Assembly: GCA_902554765.1 (NCBI GenBank)
Contig: CACDPY010000001.1
Span: 84,113-148,112 of the forward strand
Length of the DNA: 64,000 nt
Direction: 5' to 3'
Origin: an uncultured Pelagibacteraceae bacterium
GTDB taxonomy: Bacteria; Pseudomonadota; Alphaproteobacteria; Pelagibacterales; Pelagibacteraceae
Each line of letters starts with the position of its first letter. Positions within the stretch are counted from its first letter, which is position 1. A program made the position numbers and the translations under genes. Shown one piece after another: positions 9,403 to 18,117 of this stretch. The notes below the pieces were generated by a model. That model worked only from the letters and a program-made list of their open reading frames with translations, searched no databases and was not told the DNA's origin.

Positions 9403-9786
9403 ATGGCTCGTATAGCAGGTATTAATATCCCACAAAATAAACTTGTTCACATTGGTTTGACTTATATTTATGGAATTGGTGATAAATTTTCACAACAAAT
9501 TTGTTCTTCTTTAGAAATTCCAAAAAAAAAAAGAGTTAATGAATTAACCGACGAAGAAATTTTAAAAATTAGAGAATATATTGATCAAAATTTTAAAGTT
9601 GAAGGAGATCTTAGACGTGATTATTCCTTAAGTATAAAAAGACTAATTGATCTTGCTTCTTATAGAGGCTCACGTCATAGAAAAAAATTACCAGTAAGAG
9701 GACAAAGAACAAGATGTAATGCAAGAACTAGAAAAGGTAAAGCTATTGCAATTGCAGGAAAAAAACTAACACCACTTAAGAAGTAA
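9403..9786 (+). CDS. rpsM: 30S ribosomal protein S13
   Basis: A 127-residue protein beginning [12 protein letters not shown], with the C-terminal [15 protein letters not shown] tail that reaches the decoding region. S13 is in the 30S head and contacts P-site tRNA. rpmJ (L36), which often lies just before rpsM, is not seen. No clear Shine-Dalgarno site precedes the ATG. Confidence 0.97.
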   Translation: MARIAGINIPQNKLVHIGLTYIYGIGDKFSQQICSSLEIPKKKRVNELTDEEILKIREYIDQNFKVEGDLRRDYSLSIKRLIDLASYRGSRHRKKLPVRGQRTRCNARTRKGKAIAIAGKKLTPLKK

Positions 9787-9797
9787 AAAAATAATTT

Positions 9798-10247
9798 ATG
9801 GCAAAAGTTGATAAAGTCGAAAATAAAGATCAAAAAGTTGAAAAAACTTCAAAAAAAATAAATAAAAGTTCTTATTCTAAAAAAAAGAAACAAAAAAAAA
9901 ATATTTTAAATGGAATTGCGTATGTTCAATCAACTTTTAATAACACAATAATTTCTATAGCTGATACGAATGGAAATGTTGTTTCATGGGCTTCTGCAGG
10001 TCAAAAGGGATTTAAAGGATCTAGAAAATCAACTCCTTATGCAGCACAAATTGCAGCAGATGCTGCTGCATCAAAAGCTTTGGAGTATGGTATGAAAACT
10101 CTTTCTGTTGAAGTTAAAGGTCCTGGGTCAGGACGTGAAACAGCTTTAAGAGCCTTGCAAGCAAGAGGTTTTAAAATTCTTTCAATAAAAGATACGACAC
10201 CGATGCCACATAACGGAACTAGACCACCAAAGAAAAGGAGAGTTTAA
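9798..10247 (+). CDS. rpsK: 30S ribosomal protein S11 with Lys-rich N-terminal extension
   Basis: A 149-residue protein; S11 is usually about 129. The core [20 protein letters not shown] begins near residue 37, after a highly basic, low-complexity leader (KKKKQKKN). [18 protein letters not shown] and the terminal PPKKRRV are typical. S11 forms part of the 30S platform. Its TAA overlaps the rpoA ATG. The usual rpsD between rpsK and rpoA is absent, as in other alphaproteobacteria. Confidence 0.96.
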   Translation: MAKVDKVENKDQKVEKTSKKINKSSYSKKKKQKKNILNGIAYVQSTFNNTIISIADTNGNVVSWASAGQKGFKGSRKSTPYAAQIAADAAASKALEYGMKTLSVEVKGPGSGRETALRALQARGFKILSIKDTTPMPHNGTRPPKKRRV

Positions 10248-11281
10248 TGGAAACTGAAACTGAAAATGTTAATGTTAAGAATTGGAAATCTTTAATTAAA
10301 CCAACTAAGCTAGATGTAAAAATTAGCGAAGATTTAACTAAAGCGACTATAGTTGCTGAACCTTTAGAAAAAGGTTATGGTTTAACTTTAGGAAATTCTT
10401 TACGAAGAATATTATTATCTTCGATAAGAGGTGCTGCTGTTACATCAATCCAAATTGATGGCGTCTTACATGAATTTACATCCATTAAAGGTGTAAGAGA
10501 AGATGTGACTGATATAGTTCTAAACGTAAAATCTTTAGCTCTTAAATCCAACTCTGAAGGAACTAAAAAATTAGTTTTAGATGCAAAAGGTCCTGGTGAA
10601 ATAAAAGCTTCAGACATATCAGAAGTAACAGACATAGAAATTTTAAACCCCGATTTAGTTATTTGTAATTTGGATGAGAATACAAATTTTCATATGGAAA
10701 TGAATGTTAATACTGGTAAAGGGTATGTACCTGCAGAACTTAATAAACCTGAGGAACCACCATTAGGTTTAATTGCCATAGACTCTTTATACTCTCCAGT
10801 AAAAAAAGTTTCATATTCAGTTAGTACCGCAAGGGAAGGTAAAGCTCTTGACTATGATAAACTAACCATGGAAGTTGAAACCAATGGTTCGATTTCTGCA
10901 GAAGATGCAGTGGCTTATTCTGCTAGAATCTTCCAAGATCAATTAAAAATGTTTATCAATTTTGATGAACCAGTTGAAGCTCCTGTTAAAGAAGTATCTA
11001 CTGAACCAGAATTTAATAAAAACTTATTGAGAAAAGTTGATGAACTAGAGTTATCAGTAAGATCAATGAATTGCCTTAAGAACGATAATATTATTTATAT
11101 TGGTGACCTTGTTCAAAAATCAGAGGGTGAAATGCTAAGGACACCTAATTTTGGTAGAAAATCTTTAAATGAAATTAAAGAAGTTTTAACAGGCATGTCA
11201 CTTTATTTAGGAATGGAAATACCTAACTGGCCACCAGATAATATAGCTGAAATGTCTAAGAAATTAGAGGAAGCTATCTAA
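10247..11281 (+). CDS. rpoA: DNA-directed RNA polymerase subunit alpha
   Basis: A 344-residue protein with both alpha domains. The N-terminal dimerisation domain contains [20 protein letters not shown] near residue 43, and the C-terminal DNA- and activator-binding domain contains [16 protein letters not shown] and [16 protein letters not shown]. It nucleates RNA polymerase assembly. The stop shares one base with the rplQ start. Confidence 0.98.
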   Translation: METETENVNVKNWKSLIKPTKLDVKISEDLTKATIVAEPLEKGYGLTLGNSLRRILLSSIRGAAVTSIQIDGVLHEFTSIKGVREDVTDIVLNVKSLALKSNSEGTKKLVLDAKGPGEIKASDISEVTDIEILNPDLVICNLDENTNFHMEMNVNTGKGYVPAELNKPEEPPLGLIAIDSLYSPVKKVSYSVSTAREGKALDYDKLTMEVETNGSISAEDAVAYSARIFQDQLKMFINFDEPVEAPVKEVSTEPEFNKNLLRKVDELELSVRSMNCLKNDNIIYIGDLVQKSEGEMLRTPNFGRKSLNEIKEVLTGMSLYLGMEIPNWPPDNIAEMSKKLEEAI

Positions 11282-11724
11282 TGAGACACGGAATGGCTAA
11301 TAAGAAGTTAAATAGAACTTCAGAGCATAGAAAAGCATTACTAAAAAATATGCTCAATTCTTTAATTAAATACGAGCAAATTAAAACTACCTTGCCAAAA
11401 GCAAAGTTTCTAAAACCTCAGGCTGATAAAATTATAACATTAGGTAAAAAAGACACTTTACAAACAACAAAAATGTTAGTTTCGCAATTACAAGATTTAA
11501 AATCAGCAACAAAAGTTAAAAAAACTTTGTCAAAAAGGTATGAAAAAAGAAGTGGTGGTTACACTAGAATAATTAAAGCTGGATTTAGATATGGAGATAA
11601 TGCTCCAATGGCAATTATAGAATTCGTGGATAGAGATGTTGAAGCTAAAAGAATAGATAAAAAGAAAAAAGAAACCACTAAAGAAGCTGATAAAAAAGAA
11701 GACAAAAAAGTAGCATCAGCTTAA
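11281..11724 (+). CDS. rplQ: 50S ribosomal protein L17
   Basis: A 147-residue protein starting [20 protein letters not shown], the L17 signature. The C-terminal 30 residues are a charged Lys/Glu/Asp extension beyond the usual core of about 120. L17 is the last gene of the alpha-type block; rluC follows 17 bases later on the same strand with no evident terminator. Confidence 0.97.
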   Translation: MRHGMANKKLNRTSEHRKALLKNMLNSLIKYEQIKTTLPKAKFLKPQADKIITLGKKDTLQTTKMLVSQLQDLKSATKVKKTLSKRYEKRSGGYTRIIKAGFRYGDNAPMAIIEFVDRDVEAKRIDKKKKETTKEADKKEDKKVASA

Positions 11725-11741
11725 TATAATAATTAAAAATC

Positions 11742-12659
11742 ATGATTAAGAATTTTATCGTTGATTCAACGTGTAACGATATGCGTATAGATAGATGGAT
11801 AAGAAATACTCTAGGTAAACTTCCACAAGGATTAATTGAAAGAAACTTAAGAAATGGAAAGATTAAAGTTAATAAAAAAAAAATTAAAAGTTCATATAAA
11901 ATTAAAACAAATGATGTAATCAATATATTCAATCTAAATTTCCAAGAAAAAAAACATCAAAAAAATATTAAATTTGATCCTTCAAATGACATAATAAAAT
12001 CTAATGAAGATTTAATTATTGAAAATAATGAAAACTTTATCGTCTTAAATAAAAACAGTGGTATATCAGTTCAAGGAGGAACTAAATCCAAAAAAAACTT
12101 AGTAGATATTTTTGCTAAAAGTGAAATTTTTTCTGGAACCAAACCTTTTTCTGTTCATAGACTAGACAAAGATACTTCTGGAGTTTTTATAATGGCTAAG
12201 AATAGACAAACAGCTCAATTATTTACTTCATTATTTAGATTAAGAAAAGTTCACAAAACATACTTAGCAATATGTCATGGTGAATTAGAAAAAAATTCAG
12301 GTGAGTTTAATGATGATTTAATTCGTTTTGATAATGGAAAAAAGATAATTGAAAAAGCTAAAACAATTTTTAAAGTGATTGACAAAAATAGTAATTCAAC
12401 CTTAGTTCAAATGAAACCTATAACGGGTAGAAAACATCAATTAAGAAAACAATTATTTAATATAGGTCATTCAATTTATGGTGATAAAAAATATAAATCT
12501 GCAACCTCTACAAAAGGTATAAATAAAAATTTGATGCTTCATTCATTTGAAATAAAATTTATGATAAATGATAAGAAACATACTTATCAAGCGCTACTAC
12601 CAGATTATTTCCGAAAATTATTAAAAACAAAAAGACTTAATTTTGTAAGTTTAAAATAA
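11742..12659 (+). CDS. rluC: RluC/RluD-type 23S rRNA pseudouridine synthase
   Basis: A 305-residue protein with an N-terminal S4-like RNA-binding domain (about residues 14-65: [16 protein letters not shown]) and the catalytic domain carrying HRLDKDTSG with the catalytic Asp near residue 142. ITGRKHQLR is the conserved later motif. It isomerises uridines in 23S rRNA. RluC is favoured over RluD because of the overall form and placement, but the target positions cannot be read from sequence. Its last 23 bases overlap the 3' end of the convergent lipB. Confidence 0.88.
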   Translation: MIKNFIVDSTCNDMRIDRWIRNTLGKLPQGLIERNLRNGKIKVNKKKIKSSYKIKTNDVINIFNLNFQEKKHQKNIKFDPSNDIIKSNEDLIIENNENFIVLNKNSGISVQGGTKSKKNLVDIFAKSEIFSGTKPFSVHRLDKDTSGVFIMAKNRQTAQLFTSLFRLRKVHKTYLAICHGELEKNSGEFNDDLIRFDNGKKIIEKAKTIFKVIDKNSNSTLVQMKPITGRKHQLRKQLFNIGHSIYGDKKYKSATSTKGINKNLMLHSFEIKFMINDKKHTYQALLPDYFRKLLKTKRLNFVSLK

Positions 12660-13257
12660 GATTTTTTACCAAAATATCTTCCAATTTATCATAGTTTTGA
12701 TCCTTAATTTTTTTAAGGTTAGTTATACCTTTATTTTTAATACCACATGGTATGATTGATTCATATTTTTTAAGGTCATTATCAATATTTAATGAAAATC
12801 CATGATAAGCAATCCACTTACTTACTTTAAAACCTATAGCAGCAATTTTTTTAATTTGATTTTTATTTTTATACCAAATACCAATATTTTTTTTATCAGC
12901 GAAAGTTTCAATTTTATAAAATTTAAGTGTATCAATAATACTTTTTTCAATACAAGAAATGAATCTTCTAATGTCTTTATTTCTTTTTTTAAGATCAATA
13001 ACAAAATAGCAAATTAATTGCCCAAATCCATGGTAAGTAATTTTTCCTCCTCTATTAGTTTTTACAATTTTGATCGATTTATCTAAAATTTCATTTTCAT
13101 TATAACTAGTGCCAGCTGTATAAATATCATTATGTTGTAAAAACCAAATTAGTTCTTTAGAATTATTTGTATGTAAATTCATTAAACGTTCTTGCATAAA
13201 GTTTAATGCATCTTCATATTTTACAGGTTTTTTTGACTTTTTGATCTCTATATTCAT
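12637..13257 (-). CDS. lipB: Octanoyl-[acyl carrier protein]:protein N-octanoyltransferase
   Basis: A 206-residue protein that transfers octanoyl groups from ACP to lipoyl domains, the first step of lipoate synthesis. [13 protein letters not shown] (residues 68-80) is the substrate-pocket motif, QIKKIAAIG (135-143) carries the catalytic Lys, and IIPCGI contains the catalytic Cys at about 171. It is convergent with rluC, overlapping by 23 bases, and divergent from mgtE with a 60-base gap that must hold both promoters. Confidence 0.93.
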   Translation of the reverse strand: MNIEIKKSKKPVKYEDALNFMQERLMNLHTNNSKELIWFLQHNDIYTAGTSYNENEILDKSIKIVKTNRGGKITYHGFGQLICYFVIDLKKRNKDIRRFISCIEKSIIDTLKFYKIETFADKKNIGIWYKNKNQIKKIAAIGFKVSKWIAYHGFSLNIDNDLKKYESIIPCGIKNKGITNLKKIKDQNYDKLEDILVKNLILNLQN

Positions 13258-13317
13258 TTAAAAATTGTAATCTTTATATTATGTATTAAAAGTTCCGACT
13301 GAATAATAGGAATATTT

Positions 13318-14691
13318 ATGACTTTAATTAAAAAAATAAAAGATAAAAAAGTCAATTTTGAATTTAATAAAGAATACATCAAAGTTGTAACGGATAAAAT
13401 TGCCTCTAATGATGCGTTATTTATAACAAATTCTTTTAAGGAAATGCATCCTGCAGATGCCGCAGATATCATTGAGCATTTAAGCCAAAACGATAGAGAA
13501 AATTTAATCAAATTAAATAATTTTAAAATAGATCCTGAAGTTTTCATTGAACTAAATGAGTCTGTACAGTCGGAAATTATTAAATATCTCTCATCAGAAG
13601 CTATTGTTAGAATCTTAAAGAATTTAGACTCAGATGATGCAATTGCAATTTTAGAAAATGTAGAAGAAAAAGATAAAAATTCTATATTGAGTTCATTACC
13701 GCCGAAAGATCGTTTTGCTTTACTAGAAGGATTAAGTTATCCAGAAGATAGTGCTGCAAGGATTATGCAAAGGGAATTTACTGCTATACCAAGTAATTGG
13801 TCTGTTGGACAAACTATTGATTATCTTAGAGAAAACAAAGATTTACCAGAGGAATTTTTAGAGATTTATATTGTTGATGAAAACTTTAAGCCTATAGGTA
13901 CAGTTCCTTCTTCAAAAGTTTTAAGAACTCCAAGAGAATCTAAAATGTTAACAATTATGGATGACTCTACTTTTTTGATACCTGTTGATATGGACAGAGA
14001 AGAAGTTGGAAATTTATTTGAAAATTATAACTTAAATTCAGCTTGTGTTATTGATAAAAATAATAAATTAGTTGGAATGATAACATCTGATGATGTGTTA
14101 ACAGTTCTCAAGGAAGAAGCTGAGGAAGATGCATTAAGATTAGCTGGAGTAGGTGACGAAGAAATTACTGATGGTGTTATTACTAAAACTAAAAGAAGAT
14201 TTAACTGGTTGTTATTAAATCTTTTTACAGCATTCTTAGCTACATATTGTATAAGTTTATTTGGAGCCACTATTGAACAAATGGTAGTTTTGGCATTCCT
14301 AATGCCAGTAGTAGCCTCAATGGGTGGTAATGCAGGAATGCAAACGTTAGCTGTTACAGTAAGAACGCTTGCAACAAATGATTTAACAAAAAATAATTTT
14401 AATCAAAATATATTAAAAGAATTTAATATAGGTATTTTAAATGGAATAATTTTTGCAATTATAAGCGCTCTCATTGTACAGTTATGGTTTGAAGATAATC
14501 AACTTTCGTTAATAATTTCTATATCAATGATTTTAACAATGGTGGTAGCAGGTTTATTTGGAATACTAGTACCAGTTACTCTCAAAAGAATGAATATTGA
14601 TCCTGCAATAGCATCAAGTGTTTTTGTTACAACAATAACTGATGTTATTGGATTTGTTTCCTTTTTAGGTGTAGGTGCTTACTTTTTGTAA
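13318..14691 (+). CDS. mgtE: Magnesium transporter MgtE
   Basis: A 457-residue protein with the MgtE layout: a cytoplasmic helical N domain (about 40-135, with DAADIIEHLSQNDRENLI and DDAIAILENVEEKDKN repeats), paired CBS domains (about 140-265) and five C-terminal membrane spans. MPVVASMGGNAGMQTLAVTVR is the conserved pore segment. The N and CBS domains gate the channel by sensing intracellular magnesium. AGGAA precedes the ATG. It ends two bases from the stop of the convergent panC. Confidence 0.95.
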   Translation: MTLIKKIKDKKVNFEFNKEYIKVVTDKIASNDALFITNSFKEMHPADAADIIEHLSQNDRENLIKLNNFKIDPEVFIELNESVQSEIIKYLSSEAIVRILKNLDSDDAIAILENVEEKDKNSILSSLPPKDRFALLEGLSYPEDSAARIMQREFTAIPSNWSVGQTIDYLRENKDLPEEFLEIYIVDENFKPIGTVPSSKVLRTPRESKMLTIMDDSTFLIPVDMDREEVGNLFENYNLNSACVIDKNNKLVGMITSDDVLTVLKEEAEEDALRLAGVGDEEITDGVITKTKRRFNWLLLNLFTAFLATYCISLFGATIEQMVVLAFLMPVVASMGGNAGMQTLAVTVRTLATNDLTKNNFNQNILKEFNIGILNGIIFAIISALIVQLWFEDNQLSLIISISMILTMVVAGLFGILVPVTLKRMNIDPAIASSVFVTTITDVIGFVSFLGVGAYFL

Positions 14692-14693
14692 AA

Positions 14694-15506
14694 TTAAAAA
14701 TTATCTATTAGTCGAATCTTATTAATATAGTAAGCTATAAATATTTTTGAATTTTTAATCTTATTTGATTTATTAAAGTTAAACTTATTTCTTAGTTCAA
14801 AATATTCAATTGGAACATTAAATTCTTTTTTTAATTCCTTTTTTTTTTCAATCAAAATTCTTTTTAAATTTTTTTTATTCTTAATCTTCTTTTTAAAATT
14901 AATAATATTTGTAGCTAGTTTTCCAGCTTTAATTAATTCAGTTTTGTTAAGAAGTATATTTCGTGATGAAAGTGCCAGATTATTATTATCTCTAATAGTT
15001 TTACAGAGAATGATTTTAGACTCATAATTTTTTTCAATATATTCTTTTAGCAAGTATAGTTGCTGATAATCCTTTTCACCCATAAATATTTTTTTGGGTT
15101 TTATTAATTTTGTTAAACGGTCCATAACGTCAATTACACCTTCAAAATGTCCTTTTCTAAACTTTGCGCATAAAACTTTATCTTTTTTATTTAACTTAAT
15201 TTTAGATTTTCGTTTATAACCATAAATATCTTTCTTATTTGGTATGAAGACATAATCTACTCCTAATTTTTTTAAGATTGATAAATCTAATTTGTTATTT
15301 CTTGGATATCTTAAAAAATCCCTTTGGCTGTTAAATTGTGTTGGATTCACAAAAATACTAACAATAGTCTTTTTACATTGTTTTAGTGAACTTTTGATTA
15401 AAGATATATGACCCTTATGAAGACTTCCCATAGTTGGTACAAAGCCTAATTTTGTGACACCAAATAATGCCTCATTTAAATCATTATTATTTATTAAAAT
15501 TTTCAT
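14694..15506 (-). CDS. panC: Pantothenate synthetase
   Basis: From the ATG at 15506 (MKILINNNDL) it gives 270 residues; the track ORF adds ten hydrophobic residues (start 15536), which would leave only 4 bases before divergent galU, so I prefer the inner start. FVPTMGSLHKGHISLI, FVNPTQFN, FMGEKDYQQL and LSSRNILL are the ATP, pantoate and beta-alanine site motifs. It condenses pantoate with beta-alanine. No panB or panD gene is adjacent. Confidence 0.93.
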   Translation of the reverse strand: MKILINNNDLNEALFGVTKLGFVPTMGSLHKGHISLIKSSLKQCKKTIVSIFVNPTQFNSQRDFLRYPRNNKLDLSILKKLGVDYVFIPNKKDIYGYKRKSKIKLNKKDKVLCAKFRKGHFEGVIDVMDRLTKLIKPKKIFMGEKDYQQLYLLKEYIEKNYESKIILCKTIRDNNNLALSSRNILLNKTELIKAGKLATNIINFKKKIKNKKNLKRILIEKKKELKKEFNVPIEYFELRNKFNFNKSNKIKNSKIFIAYYINKIRLIDNF

Positions 15507-15540
15507 TTGTATAAAACATTTTAATAAGTAAAACATTTAA

Positions 15541-16356
15541 ATGATTAAACAAGCAATTATTCCATTAGCAGGACTGGGTACCCGTCTACTTCCACTAACA
15601 AGTGTTTTTGCAAAAGAACTTTTACCAATTAACGGAAGGCCTGGTATTGAGTATATTTTAGATGAATGTATTGATGCTGGTATTAAAGAAGTAGTTTTTA
15701 TAATTTCTGATAAAAAAATAATGATTAAAGATTATTTTTATAATGACACTTTTTATAAAAGTATAATTAAAAAAAAGAAAGATCCTAGAATTACAAAAGA
15801 ATACAAAAAAATATTAAGATATAAGAAAATGATAAAGTTTGTTTATCAAAATAAACCTTTAGGCACTGGTGATGCTGTATTAAAAACTGAAAAATATATT
15901 AAGAATAATTTTTTTTTAATGTTACTACCTGATGATCTTATAATTAAAAAAAATTGTTCAAAATCTATGATTAAAGTTCATAAAATTTACAAATCATCAG
16001 TAATGGCCAGTATGAATGTCAATCGTAAAACAGTTTCTAGATGGGGCATTTATAAGATAGACAAAAAATTAAATAAAAAAAACTATTTAATAAATAAAGT
16101 TATAGAAAAACCATCAGTTAAATTTGCGCCTTCAAATAAAGCTGTAATTGGTAGATACATTTTACCTAAAAGGATTTTTTTAAAATTAAAAAAACTAAAA
16201 CCAGGTAAAAGTGGAGAACTACATATTACAGATGCAATCCAATCACTAATAAATGATAAAGAAAAATTTATTGCACATAATTTTTCAGGTAAATATTTAG
16301 ATTGTGGAACGATGGCCGGTTATATTAAATCATCAATGGAAATAAAAAAAATATGA
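15541..16356 (+). CDS. galU: UTP-glucose-1-phosphate uridylyltransferase
   Basis: A 271-residue nucleotidyltransferase, slightly shorter than the usual 290-300. IPLAGLGTRLLPLTSVFAKE at the N-terminus is the nucleotide-binding motif; KPLGTGDAVLKTE and LLPDDLI follow. It makes UDP-glucose, the substrate of the ugd product. The ugd start overlaps its end by four bases, so the pair forms a UDP-glucuronate supply module. Confidence 0.93.
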   Translation: MIKQAIIPLAGLGTRLLPLTSVFAKELLPINGRPGIEYILDECIDAGIKEVVFIISDKKIMIKDYFYNDTFYKSIIKKKKDPRITKEYKKILRYKKMIKFVYQNKPLGTGDAVLKTEKYIKNNFFLMLLPDDLIIKKNCSKSMIKVHKIYKSSVMASMNVNRKTVSRWGIYKIDKKLNKKNYLINKVIEKPSVKFAPSNKAVIGRYILPKRIFLKLKKLKPGKSGELHITDAIQSLINDKEKFIAHNFSGKYLDCGTMAGYIKSSMEIKKI

Positions 16357-17651
16357 AATTATGCATGATAGGTACTGGCTATGTTGGACTAGTAAGTGGA
16401 GTTTGTTTTTCTGATTTAGGTAATGATGTGATTTGTGTTGATAAAGATATAAATAAAATTAATTCCCTTAAAAAAGGAAAAATTCCTATTTATGAGCCCG
16501 GTTTATCAGAATTAGTAAATAAAAATTATAAAAATAAAAAGTTATCATTTTCTTCAGATTTAAGAACATCAGTAAAAAATAGTGATATTATTTTTATTTG
16601 TGTTGGCACACCTACAAAAAAAGGTGGAAGCTCTGCAGATTTAAATCAAATTTATAATGTTGCAAAAGAACTGAGTTTATCAATAAATAAGTTTAAAATA
16701 ATTATAACAAAATCTACAGTTCCAGTTACTACTGGTGATGAGATTGAAAAAATTTTATCTAAAAAAAATAGTAAAAATAAATTTGCAGTTATATCTAATC
16801 CCGAATTTTTAAGAGAAGGTGAGGCTATAAGAGATTTTACTTATCCTGATAGAGTAGTAATTGGTTCTAACGACATAAAATCAAATAAGATTATGAAAAA
16901 TTTATATTCACCCTTAATATCAAAAGGAGCTCAATATGTTCATACATCAAGAAGAGCTGCTGAATTGATCAAATATGCATCTAATGCTTTTTTAGCTACA
17001 AAGATCACATTTATAAATGAAATAGCAAATTTATGTGAAAAAACTGGAATTGATGTTGAAGATATTTCTATAGGAATGGGTCTAGATAAAAGAATAGGTA
17101 GTCGTTTTTTACGAGCAGGCCCAGCATATGGTGGCTCCTGTTTTCCAAAAGACACTAGAGCTATCATCTCTACAGCAGATAAATTTAAAACTAATTTATC
17201 AGTAATTAAGTCAGTAATAAAATCTAATCAAAATAGATCAAGTATCTTACTTAAGCGAGTTCATGCAATTTTAAAAAATAAAGTAAAAAATAAAAAGATA
17301 ACTTTTCTTGGTGTGACCTTTAAAGCAAATACAGACGACATGAGAGACTCTTCGAGTCTTATTATGATACCAGCTTTGTCTAAAAAAGGAGCATTAATAA
17401 AGTATTATGATCCTACTGGTTTTAAAAAAGATTTTGAAAAAATTAAAAATGTTTCATATGAAAACACAATTAAAAAATCTTTAGAAGGATCTGATCTAGT
17501 CATAATTCATACAGAATGGAATGATTTTAAATCATTAAATTTTAAAAATATGGTAAAGGGTAAAAAATTTATCATTTATGATATGAGAAACATATATTCA
17601 CCATCAAAAATAAAAGCTCAAGGTTTTAAATATTTTAGTATTGGTAGGTAG
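16353..17651 (+). CDS. ugd: UDP-glucose 6-dehydrogenase
   Basis: A 432-residue enzyme oxidising UDP-glucose to UDP-glucuronate with NAD. The Rossmann motif is GTGYVGLVSG (residues 7-16), FLREGEAIRDF is conserved, and the catalytic Cys lies in AYGGSCFPKDTRA. The C-terminal domain has GVTFKANTDDMRDSSS. It is translationally coupled to galU (ATG inside its end). UDP-glucuronate probably feeds surface polysaccharide or glycolipid. Confidence 0.95.
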   Translation: MKLCMIGTGYVGLVSGVCFSDLGNDVICVDKDINKINSLKKGKIPIYEPGLSELVNKNYKNKKLSFSSDLRTSVKNSDIIFICVGTPTKKGGSSADLNQIYNVAKELSLSINKFKIIITKSTVPVTTGDEIEKILSKKNSKNKFAVISNPEFLREGEAIRDFTYPDRVVIGSNDIKSNKIMKNLYSPLISKGAQYVHTSRRAAELIKYASNAFLATKITFINEIANLCEKTGIDVEDISIGMGLDKRIGSRFLRAGPAYGGSCFPKDTRAIISTADKFKTNLSVIKSVIKSNQNRSSILLKRVHAILKNKVKNKKITFLGVTFKANTDDMRDSSSLIMIPALSKKGALIKYYDPTGFKKDFEKIKNVSYENTIKKSLEGSDLVIIHTEWNDFKSLNFKNMVKGKKFIIYDMRNIYSPSKIKAQGFKYFSIGR

Positions 17652-17655
17652 AGTT

Positions 17656-18117
17656 TTATTTTAGCTCAAATATTGCATCAACTTCCACTGAAACACCAAG
17701 TGGTAAACTGTTTGTGCTTACAGCAGCTCTTGTATGCATTCCAGCTTCCCCAAAAATTGAAGCTATCAAATCAGAAGCTCCATTAATTACTTTTGGTTGT
17801 TCAGTAAAATCGTCAGTAGAATTTACAAAACCAGTTAATTTAATACATGATTTAACTTTGGATAAATCATCTCCACAAGCTTTTTTAACTTGCGCAACAA
17901 TACTTAATGCACATCTTTTAGCTGCATTATAACCTGCTTCAGTATCTAAATCTTTTCCAACTTTACCCTTTATTAATTGACCATTATCATCAATTGATAT
18001 TTGTCCTGAAATAAAAAGCATTCTTCCTGAAATCTTTGCTGCCACATAATTTCCTACTGGGGCTTTGGCATCTGGTAAATTTATATTTAGTTCCTTTATT
18101 TTGTCATTGTAATTCAT
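17656..18117 (-). CDS. RidA/YjgF-family protein
   Basis: A 153-residue protein of the RidA superfamily: ISGRMLFISGQISIDDNGQL near the start and GMHTRAAVSTNSLPLGVSVEVDAIFEL at the end, including the conserved Arg. It belongs to the longer subgroup (about 150 residues) rather than the 128-residue enamine/imine deaminase RidA itself, so the exact role is open. Its ATG overlaps the topA stop (ATGA), so it is co-transcribed with topA. Confidence 0.85.
   Translation of the reverse strand: MNYNDKIKELNINLPDAKAPVGNYVAAKISGRMLFISGQISIDDNGQLIKGKVGKDLDTEAGYNAAKRCALSIVAQVKKACGDDLSKVKSCIKLTGFVNSTDDFTEQPKVINGASDLIASIFGEAGMHTRAAVSTNSLPLGVSVEVDAIFELK

Noticed and set aside
15507-15536. Ten-residue upstream extension of panC
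   Set aside because: It would leave only four bases between divergent panC and galU; ATG at 15506 gives the family-like start.
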